DNA of 59,204 nt from Neurospora tetrasperma FGSC 2508 (Eukaryota > Ascomycota > Sordariomycetes > Sordariales > Sordariaceae): the NCBI RefSeq assembly GCF_000213175.1, contig NW_009799101.1, positions 2,279,972 to 2,339,175 of the forward strand, written 5' to 3'. The translations under genes and the position numbers were made by a program. Below, one piece after another: positions 1-8,704 of the stretch (positions are counted from its first letter, which is position 1; the number at the start of each line of letters is the position of its first letter). The notes beneath the pieces are model-generated. The model saw only the letters and a program-made list of their open reading frames with translations, made no database searches and was not told the origin of the DNA.

Positions 1-1620
1 GAGCGGGCGGGACGGGAGTAAGACGGATGAGCTCTGGACCCGGCCGTTCGTTTCGGCGCTTGGGAATTGCTTGAAACAAATTTTGAGCTTTAATGTTTTG
101 AAACCTGAAGACTGGCCACCACTACGGAGTATGGTTGCAACCGTATCTCAACACATCATAGGCATGTGGTGCGGAGCTCTATGGTAGTCAGGTTAGTCAG
201 TACCTACCTAGCTGTTAGCGCCAATGCAGATGACGTGTTGCCAACACTTGACATGTTTCAGATATTTGAAGCTTCTTTTTTGTTGTTATTTTTGTGTGGT
301 TTGTGCGGATTGTGTCTGAGTGGAATGGTGCGGCGGATATGGAAACTGAGGAGAATCTATGTATGGGTAGAGGCCGGCCCGAGCGAGCTGGGTGCGATGA
401 CTCCGACGGGCGGCGGACGCAATGGGGCCGCCGCCGACACCCCGATGAAATGGGAGATGGATCCACTTGCCCGGGCCCGCAGCCGGCCGGCTCTTAAATA
501 CGCAAAGGCACTGCGGTAGCCAAAAGAAAAAGAAGAAAAAAGAGATTACGAAAACGGAAATTACTGGAATGCCCCCGTAGTTAGACGTGCAGATTCGTTA
601 AGTACAAAACGAACAGCACACAAACCACAGAATACGCACGAGAGAACTCATGTTGTTGAGTTTAATCGGGGAAAGCGTGTTGGAGAGGGGCGACGACGAA
701 CATGAGTTCACCTGGCAACACGTCACCGTGTAGTGGCTGGTGACAACGTCAATCCGCATACCGCACCACGCATATACGCAGGTACAACTCAGTCTTGCAT
801 GGCGCTGTTCGCATTGCTCACATTATGCAAGTGATAAAGAAATCGAGGATGGGAACGCTGGTTATGCGGGGAAATTTAGACATTGGGAAATGAAAGAGCA
901 GGATGAAGTACCGATGTATTTGGTGATTGCTGATGATGGTTTTGTAAGTTTTTTTTTGTGTTTCTTGAATGAACAGAAACGGCGGCGGTTTTTGCTCCAG
1001 TTGGGGGGTGTGTGTTCAGTTGCTTGGCTCGGCCCCGGTCCGGTCCGCAACGGAGATATGTAGATGGGACGTCGGGATGACCGATATCGGAGCGGGGTCC
1101 GTCCCCCATCCGGGCCCGGTGGACGGGGTGCAATGGGTATCGCTTTCGGGGTTGTTGTAAAGCCAGCCATCCGTTGACAGGAGTTCGGTGTCGGAACTAC
1201 TGTACACTGTCTGAAATACATCCCGTTGAAAAGATGCACAGATGAACGACTCAAGGAAGAAGGAAAGAGGCAATTCGACACCTCACATCAAGAGAACTTA
1301 CGTCTCTAGTTGAATTTGGTATGATTTTTGCCATGTTCGTTCGAAGAGCTCCTTCCTAATGGGTCCTCCAACAATTGCTTCCCGAGCCTCGTACAAGTAG
1401 ATCGAACCTTCCCGGTTGAGCTTAATAATAATGTAACAAACTGCGTTTGGATGCAACGTACAAGTGGTTTTCCCAACCTGCACAAACCGGACGAATGGTT
1501 TTGGACCATTGTAACAAAGATGAGAGAAAGAGAAGAAAAGAAAGCCGGACGGACACACGCGGGAAAATTAATAATTTGGAAAGGGAGAAAAAAAAAAGAG
1601 AAAAAAAAAAGCAAAAAGAA
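1..1620. other. Intergenic, no supported gene
   Basis: Only short overlapping reading frames occur here, on both strands, without recognisable motifs, splice pattern or codon bias. The right end (about 1588-1617) is A-rich and belongs to the Pol III terminator of the neighbouring minus-strand tRNA. The left edge of the window is not at any visible boundary. Confidence 0.6.
1613..1617 (-). terminator. Pol III terminator of tRNA-Ile
   Basis: The minus strand shows a T5 run four bases after the tRNA 3' end, followed by a T10 run at 1601-1610. This is the usual RNA polymerase III stop signal; the second run is a natural backup. Confidence 0.75.
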
Positions 1621-1717
1621 TGCCCAATAACAGGATTGAACTGTTGACCTTCGCATGACTTGATATCTCGAGGAGAGGATATTAGTACGACGCTCTAACC
1701 AGCTGAGCTAATCGGGC
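1621..1717 (-). tRNA. tRNA-Ile(AAT) with 23-nt intron
   Basis: Read on the minus strand, the acceptor stem GCCCGAT pairs with ATTGGGC (one G-T pair), with discriminator A at 1621. The D arm is GCTC/GAGC with the AGCTGGTTA loop. The anticodon stem TCGTA pairs with TGCGA, and the loop is CT-AAT-A, so the anticodon is AAT (isoleucine). A 23-nt intron at 1657-1679 sits one base 3' of the anticodon, the canonical position for nuclear tRNA introns. The T arm is AACAG-TTCAATC-CTGTT. Mature length is 74 nt without CCA, which is normal. The A and B boxes are both recognisable, and a Pol III T-run follows directly. Confidence 0.93.
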
Positions 1718-2396
1718 TGTTGATTGAACTGTAAGCTAATGCAAAAGCTGTATGTTTGAATAGTCCCACAAACTTGGGAACATTGGCGTGGAGCTGTTAC
1801 CCTGATGTTTGATCGTTAGGAAACGTTTGGTAAATTGCTCCAAGTTCGATAGAAGGCGAGAAAATAAAGGAGGGGGTTAGGGCACAAGTGTCCTCTGTTA
1901 GTCGCTATGCTGGGCATACTTATGGTGTTGGTGTTCCGTATAATTGTGCAATGAACAGCTTGAAGATGGATGCATATCTCACCTTCGTACATTCCCGTGC
2001 ACGATAGAAGAATAGTAGCGCGAAAGATCATACTGACGACTACCTAAGAAGGAGCCTTCACGGAAGCGAGACAAGTGAAAAGCCAAACTGCATCATATTA
2101 TAACGTCAATGTGTGAGAGATCAGTTGGAAAGCATAAGGTGGACAAGAGCGAGAACATTGTCTATTTACTTGCCAAGTTGGACAGGCCTTTACGGGGCAG
2201 GACTCTCTAACGCCACTATAGATCAAGAACGAAACCACCAAGCCGTAGAGCTGTCTATCTCCATACATGTATATTTAGGATCCTATCCCACACGAAAGAG
2301 TTGCAGGTAACCATAAAACATCCATAGTGCCTCCCCCCTGATCTCCTGATCTCGTACTCCTTTCATGCAGGTCGTGAACCGACAAATCATCACCCA
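1718..2396. other. Intergenic between tRNA-Ile and the 866-aa gene
   Basis: No coding signal stands out. This stretch lies downstream of the minus-strand gene ending at 2397, so part of it should be that gene's 3' untranslated region. Confidence 0.5.
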
Positions 2397-4997
2397 TCAA
2401 ATAACCCTCCAAATAGCTGTCGCTCGCTTCCCAACGATCTCCTCTCCCTCCTTCTCATCATCGACCCTATTTAGTCTACGCACCCACTCAATCTCCTCCG
2501 CCACGGCCTCCCTTTCAATCTGCGCCATAATTTGTAACTCAGCGAGCATGTTATCCATCAAACTTCCGAATCTGCTAAGCGTCCTGACCAGAGGCGACTC
2601 GTCATCTTCTCCTTCCTCTCCCTTGTCCGCTTCCCTCTCAATAGTTTCAACCCCTTTTATTGGTCGCGATGACCGAAAAGAAGACCCATAGTTGGCCTTC
2701 GACGACACTCCGCCCAGCTCCCCCAACATCCTCCGCCACTTCTCCAACCGCCTCCCGAGCGCAACACACTCATTCTTCCATTCGAGATCCATACCCCCGA
2801 TCATTTCCACCTCGCCCTTCGCATCTAGCACCAACACCCCATCCCGGCCATCTTCATTATCCGCTGCGCTTCTTCTCCGTTCCTCCAATATCCTCCCCGC
2901 CCTTCCAGCCCACACCTCAAACTCGCGCACCACACGTGTGTACTTCCCAATGGTAACACCCGATGAAGAAGACGGAGAAGAAAGGTCGCTCATAGCCCAC
3001 ACCCCCGAAATCACTTCATCCAACGCCTGTAGTTTTGTCTCGTCCAATGTTCCCCCAAACCCAGCCATAGCAAGCAAGCCCTCCACAACCCCCTCCTCCC
3101 CCTCCTTCCCCTCCATCTCCCCAACCGTTCTGTCCTCCGCCCTCACCCTCTCCCACATTCCCTGCAACCTCCCCCTAGCATCCTCCTCCCACTCCTCCTT
3201 TACCCGCTTCGCCTCCCGATGTAGCAAGTGCGACTGCAACAGTTCCGTCTGTAGTCGAGAAATCTCGGCGGAGAGAGCAACGTTTGCCGGCTGCTTGGAG
3301 GGCGTGGGAGGAGCGAGGAAGGTGGATGTCAGTGGCTTGGGCAAGAGCGGGATCTGGGCCGGAGTGTAGTGTTGTTGGTACGTGTCGAAGTTATGACGGG
3401 GCTGCCGCTGCTGCTGCTGCTGGGCGGCGTGAGAGGACGTCGAAGACGCAAGAAGTTCGGGTATATGGGGTTTGGGCTTTAGTTTGGGAACGCTCCTGAT
3501 CGTGGCGGCTGAGGGTGCCGTGGTTGGCTGGCGCAAGGGAGGGGATTTGGTGACGGTGGTTGTGGTGGTTGCTGTAGAAGGGGGCCTAGTTGAGGATAAT
3601 ATTTTTGGTGCCAGCTTTACAGTATTTGCTATTGCTGCTTCGGGGGCTTGTAAGGAGAGTGGTCTCCTGGAAGCAGCAAGACGCCGAGTCTGGGTCGTTG
3701 TTGTACTCGCCGCTGTCCTTTTCTTTGTTCCTGTGGTGGCCGCGGTACTGGTAGTAGAAACTGAAGATGCCGAGTTTTGCCGTTTGTGTGCTGGTGATGA
3801 CCTTGGTCCGGTTCCAGTCACCGCTTTGGGCGTCCCTCCTGTCGTTGCTATCTCTGGCTTAGCGGTGGCAGGAGACCGTCTGAGTGCGTTGGCCGATACG
3901 AGTGACTGTGGCCTACTTTTACCAGGAGTGCTTGGTGGTGGAACTCCTTTGGAAGCGTTTTTGGGCGGATCACTCCCACTGCCAACTCCAGAAACCCCGA
4001 TGTCTTTACCTACGGCAGTTTTTGAGAACGCTGTGGCAGAAATTCCTGATACTGCCGTGCTTCTTGGTACCGGTTTCGGCGTTGTTGGTTTCGGCGAGCT
4101 TATTGTTGCTGACTGAGTACGCGCATGCCCTCTCCCCCTGTGACCAATGCCTGTATCTATTTTGAAACTAGAACCAGACGCACCTGTTACTCTTGGGCTA
4201 GTGATGGTGGCTAATGAACCTGCACTCGACGAAGTAGTTGGACGAGTCATTCCAAACGATCCTGATAATGATGGCGGTGTTGTGGTAGGTGGTGATAGAG
4301 GAGTAGTTCTCGCGGTCACATCAGTCGCGGATATTGTGGGAGCGCGATTACAGAGAGGTTGTCTGAGGCTAGTTGTTGACAATGTTGTCGACTTTGTGGC
4401 AGTTGTTGATGTCCTTGATGGTTGTAGTGCCATTGCTGCTCCCGATACAACCCGGTTCCCAGAACCACTGGAGATCCCAGTTCCAACTTCCGCGCCAGTC
4501 CTTTCGCCTGCATTTTCAACTTTCCTCCCCTCTTGCTTCAATCTAGCGCTAGCCAGTCGATTAAGCCCTCCAGAGGATGGTGGTTTGATATTGCTGCTGG
4601 TGGTGCCGCTTCTAGTACCAGTAACACTAGCCGTCCTTTTGATTCCGCTCCCGCTGGTCGCTGTGCCAATGTTGCTGGTGGCGACAGTCCGAGAAACCAT
4701 TCCTGGCGCAGCCAAAGCTCCTTTTATTGTTGATGGCGTTTGAGTCATCGAGACGGGCCGTTGTTTTGACGCTCTTACTCCTGCGCCCCTAGCGATATTA
4801 CTGCCAGCAGACGTACCAACTGCGGCGGTAATGGTGGTATCCTTCATCAGTCCCGCGGTGCTCATTGGTTTCCGGAGTGATTGAGTGCGATCCAGTGCAC
4901 TTGGCTTTAAGGAAGGCGTTGGGGAGGACATGGTACCGGAGAGTTTCCTCCTCTTGAGAGGCGGGGATGTGATGGTGTTGTCAAAAGTGTCCGTCAT
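2397..4997 (-). CDS. Large Ser/Thr/Pro-rich basic protein with C-terminal coiled coil, function unknown
   Basis: A single open frame of 866 codons starts at an ATG at 4997. I do not recognise the family. Residues 1 to about 560 are low complexity, rich in Ser, Thr, Ala and Pro with scattered Lys/Arg, including an early KRRKLSG patch that could be a nuclear localisation signal; this part is predicted to be disordered. A short poly-Gln run follows. From about residue 580 to the end the sequence becomes charged and helical (heptad-like LSAEISRLQTELLQ, then long Glu/Arg stretches), suggesting a coiled coil. The pattern of a disordered basic N-terminus plus a C-terminal helical bundle resembles microtubule-binding proteins such as the augmin subunit HAUS8, but that is only an architectural analogy. 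A 198-214 codon frame on the opposite strand is a shadow of its repetitive composition. No intron is needed. Confidence 0.85.
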   Translation of the reverse strand: MTDTFDNTITSPPLKRRKLSGTMSSPTPSLKPSALDRTQSLRKPMSTAGLMKDTTITAAVGTSAGSNIARGAGVRASKQRPVSMTQTPSTIKGALAAPGMVSRTVATSNIGTATSGSGIKRTASVTGTRSGTTSSNIKPPSSGGLNRLASARLKQEGRKVENAGERTGAEVGTGISSGSGNRVVSGAAMALQPSRTSTTATKSTTLSTTSLRQPLCNRAPTISATDVTARTTPLSPPTTTPPSLSGSFGMTRPTTSSSAGSLATITSPRVTGASGSSFKIDTGIGHRGRGHARTQSATISSPKPTTPKPVPRSTAVSGISATAFSKTAVGKDIGVSGVGSGSDPPKNASKGVPPPSTPGKSRPQSLVSANALRRSPATAKPEIATTGGTPKAVTGTGPRSSPAHKRQNSASSVSTTSTAATTGTKKRTAASTTTTQTRRLAASRRPLSLQAPEAAIANTVKLAPKILSSTRPPSTATTTTTVTKSPPLRQPTTAPSAATIRSVPKLKPKPHIPELLASSTSSHAAQQQQQRQPRHNFDTYQQHYTPAQIPLLPKPLTSTFLAPPTPSKQPANVALSAEISRLQTELLQSHLLHREAKRVKEEWEEDARGRLQGMWERVRAEDRTVGEMEGKEGEEGVVEGLLAMAGFGGTLDETKLQALDEVISGVWAMSDLSSPSSSSGVTIGKYTRVVREFEVWAGRAGRILEERRRSAADNEDGRDGVLVLDAKGEVEMIGGMDLEWKNECVALGRRLEKWRRMLGELGGVSSKANYGSSFRSSRPIKGVETIEREADKGEEGEDDESPLVRTLSRFGSLMDNMLAELQIMAQIEREAVAEEIEWVRRLNRVDDEKEGEEIVGKRATAIWRVI

Positions 4998-5980
4998 TCA
5001 TTCGTGAAGCTGTGACTTTTGGGCGCTGGCCTGTTGAATTATCGGGTTGGAAAGATCAGTCTTGCGTGTCCAGAAGATATTCGGATGGAGTTTAGACGAA
5101 GCCACTGCGAACAACCCAACTGTTTGATGGATGTACATAATGCAGGTTGGTTACTAGGTCGGCGGTTATGGTCCAAAACCGGACATTTGTTACCATGGGA
5201 ACGCGTACAGTATTTTACGTGTTCCCGCATGTTCGGATACGTCCCCGTTCCCGCTCCTGCCTTCCATGTTTCGGTGACCGTCTCCATGGGGTCCATACAA
5301 CGTGGTTGCCACAAAGTCTTCAGCGTGCCTGGCCTTCACACCACTGGAACCCGCTAAAAGCCGGGGCCTGTCACTGCGGGCCGTTACTGAACTCCGGGTG
5401 GAAGGGTGGACGCCCGTCACTCTAGGTAGTGTACACCTGCAGCCGAAGAGGCGGGACCGATCGCCAAGGCAGATCCAGCGGGACCTGGATGGATGATCTA
5501 AACCACGGCAGCCCATCGTATACTGTATTCAACTTGCGACTGAGCTCAACCATACGCCCGTTAGTCTTTTTCACACTGGGCTTCAGAAAGTTACTTTTTC
5601 AGGAAAACATTGTCGAGTTCTCATTACAAGTAAAGTGGCTCTATCGTTTTTCAATGGAGTGTACCTCCAACATCCATATACCACTACAGCCAAAAGTCAA
5701 TCCAAAGAAAAGAAAAAAAAAAGTAAAAAAAAAGTGCATCACCATCATGTTTCCCATCCAATCAGATATACCAACGACTTCTTTCAGTATCTTGCCTCGC
5801 AAATCACGTCAAACATATGTACCCCAAATGCCAACCCACTCTACAACTTATTACTGCCAGCCATGCGATAAATAGCATCAAGCAATTCCTACGCCAACGC
5901 CTGTTTTCTCTTTGCAGTATGCAGTTCTTTATGCTTCTTCCCAAACTTGTTTCCTAATCTTCACCACTCTATCCTTACGA
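4998..5980. other. Intergenic between the 866-aa and 907-aa genes
   Basis: This holds the 5' flank of the upstream-reading 866-aa gene and the 3' flank of the 907-aa gene, both on the minus strand. An A-rich run occurs at about 5701-5735. I see no further gene. Confidence 0.5.
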
Positions 5981-8704
5981 TTACTGTGTCTCAACGGGAC
6001 AAAGCACCCCGTTCTCTGTTGGTGGCCCGCAGCTAAAACCGTTTTGGTCCGCGTATTGGACTCCGGGGGTTACTTGGCCGTTCTCATCCTCCTCATTGAA
6101 TTGTCTGCTCTCTTCCACATGGCGCAAAAGCTGCTTTAAATTGCCCCCAAACACCTTCAAGCCTTTGGTGCAAGGAAGGCAAATGTTGAGGGCGCAGGCA
6201 CTGCAAATGTAGCAATCCACATGCTGTCTCTCACCACAAGTGCGGCAGGCAATTCGATTATATCTCTGTCGGCTCGGCGTCATGTACCTGTGGCTCGTAA
6301 GGCACCGATAGTGTTTGTCCGTAAGAGGGGGCGCATCGAGTACTCCGGCGGCTGGCAATGGTGTGCACCAGTTCTTCTTCTTCTTCAGGAAGAAAGCCAC
6401 GCCGGGGTTATCGGTCCTCTCGGGCCAGGACTGCTCCTCGGGCTCCTCCTCGTCCGAGATCACGGCAATCTCGTTGTCCACATATCTCTGCTTTGGCGGC
6501 CGGAGGGTCTCGACAGATACAGCAGAGCCGGATTCGGATACGGAGCCATGATCTATGGTACCATTGGAGTATTGATGATATTCGACCTGGACTTGAATTT
6601 GAGGAGTAGGATATGCGGGTCGGTATCCGTTGTCGGTTTTGGATGTGGTTCGAGTGGGGAACGGGGCTGCATTGGGGGCCGGGGGTCGCTCTACAGGGCG
6701 CCCCCGGTTGGCCGCAGGAGAAGCGGGGAGGCCAACAGGCGAGCGCACGGAGAGCCCGGCGGCATCATTGTTTTCTTCGCTTGGAGCCAGATTTGAATTG
6801 TTCACCGACCGCATCTGGGAGCCGTACCCTCCAACTGCTTTCCGCTGAATCGCGGGTCTGTTTCCACCTTGTACATCTGTCGATGGCACTTGTTGTACCG
6901 ACGGTGCGTTCGGCTCCCAATGCGGCTGCTTGACTTCGTACTGTCCATAATCGGGTGCGGGATGATGGGCGACGGAAGGAGCGGTAGTGGCGGCAGGCAG
7001 CCCATTGCTGGTTTCGAATGGCGGTTGCGACACTGCCTTTTCTGCGGGCGTACCCGCTCTCGGTGTGTCGTCGCGGCTCTTCTTTCTCAAGTGGGATTTG
7101 GCTTGGCCCATCGTATCCTGAACCTGGGGAATGACTTGTTGACGAGAGGCTGAAGGACGGATGTTTCTCCCAGGAAGAGCATTAGCAGTGGTTCTATGCG
7201 CTGGGGCACGGTAATTGTTATTGGCTGCAGGTGGGGATGCGTCGACGTGCCCTGGCGACAAAGGCGGTGTTACTGTTGGCTGGGCGTCGGCGGTGCGCGA
7301 AGCAGCATAAGATTGAATCTGGCCTGATTCGGCCGTGGATCCGTTGCTGGAATCAAGTTTCAGGTCCGCAACCACCAGGTTCTTTTCACTTTTCACCGAT
7401 CTCCGTCTCCAGAGCTCTCCGTGCTGGGGAGAAGTGTTTGAGCCGTTGATCGAGATCGGCGCGATTTGCGCCCCTGTCGAAGCTTGTTCTGTTTCTGGTC
7501 GGACTATTTTCGGCGGGGCCTCTGGCCTTTGACGGTTGAGATGCGCGTCTTTCTCTTTCACTGGAGGCGCGGGCGGTGCCGGCGGCAATTCTCGCTCTGA
7601 TTGTGCGAAATTTCGAGACCTGTCTGCTTCCCTGTTTTGTTCATGGCTGTTGGAATATGGGACTTGTCCGACCAGTCTTGAAGACGTTGTGCTTAAGTTA
7701 GGCTCCTTGGAATCGGGAAAGCTATGAGTAGAGTTTGTCGAGGATCTCGGGGTTGATCCAGGACTGCCATCCGAATATGCCGACAAGATGCTGGATACGG
7801 AGCCGGCTGGTGACTCGGGAAGCGAAGGGTCGGGGGACACGGCGGACTTGAGATTTGCTGAGCCCGAGGCCGAAGCCGGTGCCGGAACCGAAGCCGGGAC
7901 TGGGGCTGGGTGGGGTGGTGAGGATGGCCGGGAAGCTGCGATGGGCTTTAGGGTGGGCGAGTCTGGGGAAACCGCAACCGACGTGGGAGAATTCACAAGC
8001 GAACGTGAAGTAGGGGAACTTATGCCAGGACGAACAGGCCGTCTGGGTATCGACATGGGCGGTAGGGGCGGCAGCGGAGCATTCCAAGGTTTGGCGTTGG
8101 AAGCGGCCGTCGGGGTAGGGCGTGTGGAGGCCGCGTTGACAGTCGTGATCATAGTAGCTGCCTTCTGCCTATCAGCTCCGGGATGCTGCGACCCGGCCGT
8201 TCTTTCCCAGCTGGGTGCTTCCACAGCAGATGTAGGCGCTGGCAGCAACTTTGGTTTTGCTTGCTGTGGCGGCGGAGGAGGCGGCGCAGTGGGAGGACCA
8301 GTTGGGGGACCAGAGATACCAGTACGAGTCTGGATTGGTGCAACAGGCAGCTTCTTGTCCAATGGGCTCAAAGCTGACGTCGCTGACGTCGGCGTTGCTG
8401 CTATGGGCGTTGTTGTTGTTGTTGTCGTTGGCGGCGCGGATTTGGGCGGTGCTGGACTTCTGGTTGTTGCTCCTCCTGTTGTTGCTTCTGGCGATAGCGA
8501 CGATTGGTCGGGAGCCTTCGATTGGGCCCCGCCAAAACGAAGCAACTCGGAGAGCTCGAGTTTGGGAAGATCGGGGAGGTCCAAATCCAATCTGTTTGGT
8601 CCGGCACTGGACGAGGGGGTTGGGTGTGCTTTTGAGAAAAGCGATCTGCCCTTCTCTCCCCCAGCGGACCGCTTCCTCCTCAAGAAATTTGCAGCTGCTT
8701 CCAT
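5981..8704 (-). CDS. Disordered protein with C-terminal Cys-rich (putative zinc-binding) domain, function unknown
   Basis: The frame extends upstream to a TTG at 8740, but the first ATG is at 8704, giving 907 residues beginning MEAAANFLRRKRS. Residues 1 to about 760 are rich in Pro, Ser, Ala, Thr and Asn and look disordered, with proline stretches that could bind SH3 or WW domains. The last ~150 residues are different: an aromatic/basic stretch (AFFLKKKKNWC) leads into a Cys cluster with spacing C-x2-C-x8-C-x2-C-x2-C-x5-C-x2-C (core CRTCGERQHVDCYICSAC), preceded by two more cysteines and a His. Such paired CxxC motifs usually bind zinc. I cannot place it in a named family; it does not fit RING, PHD or FYVE spacing cleanly. 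The opposite-strand 324-codon frame is a compositional shadow. No intron is needed. Confidence 0.86.
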   Translation of the reverse strand: MEAAANFLRRKRSAGGEKGRSLFSKAHPTPSSSAGPNRLDLDLPDLPKLELSELLRFGGAQSKAPDQSSLSPEATTGGATTRSPAPPKSAPPTTTTTTTPIAATPTSATSALSPLDKKLPVAPIQTRTGISGPPTGPPTAPPPPPPQQAKPKLLPAPTSAVEAPSWERTAGSQHPGADRQKAATMITTVNAASTRPTPTAASNAKPWNAPLPPLPPMSIPRRPVRPGISSPTSRSLVNSPTSVAVSPDSPTLKPIAASRPSSPPHPAPVPASVPAPASASGSANLKSAVSPDPSLPESPAGSVSSILSAYSDGSPGSTPRSSTNSTHSFPDSKEPNLSTTSSRLVGQVPYSNSHEQNREADRSRNFAQSERELPPAPPAPPVKEKDAHLNRQRPEAPPKIVRPETEQASTGAQIAPISINGSNTSPQHGELWRRRSVKSEKNLVVADLKLDSSNGSTAESGQIQSYAASRTADAQPTVTPPLSPGHVDASPPAANNNYRAPAHRTTANALPGRNIRPSASRQQVIPQVQDTMGQAKSHLRKKSRDDTPRAGTPAEKAVSQPPFETSNGLPAATTAPSVAHHPAPDYGQYEVKQPHWEPNAPSVQQVPSTDVQGGNRPAIQRKAVGGYGSQMRSVNNSNLAPSEENNDAAGLSVRSPVGLPASPAANRGRPVERPPAPNAAPFPTRTTSKTDNGYRPAYPTPQIQVQVEYHQYSNGTIDHGSVSESGSAVSVETLRPPKQRYVDNEIAVISDEEEPEEQSWPERTDNPGVAFFLKKKKNWCTPLPAAGVLDAPPLTDKHYRCLTSHRYMTPSRQRYNRIACRTCGERQHVDCYICSACALNICLPCTKGLKVFGGNLKQLLRHVEESRQFNEEDENGQVTPGVQYADQNGFSCGPPTENGVLCPVETQ

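Noticed and set aside
862-1281. Minus-strand 139-codon frame near the left edge
   Set aside because: No homology that I recognise and overlapping frames of similar length on both strands.
3472-4743. Plus-strand frames of 214 and 198 codons opposite the 866-aa gene
   Set aside because: Compositional antisense of the Ser/Thr-rich gene; no motif or start context.
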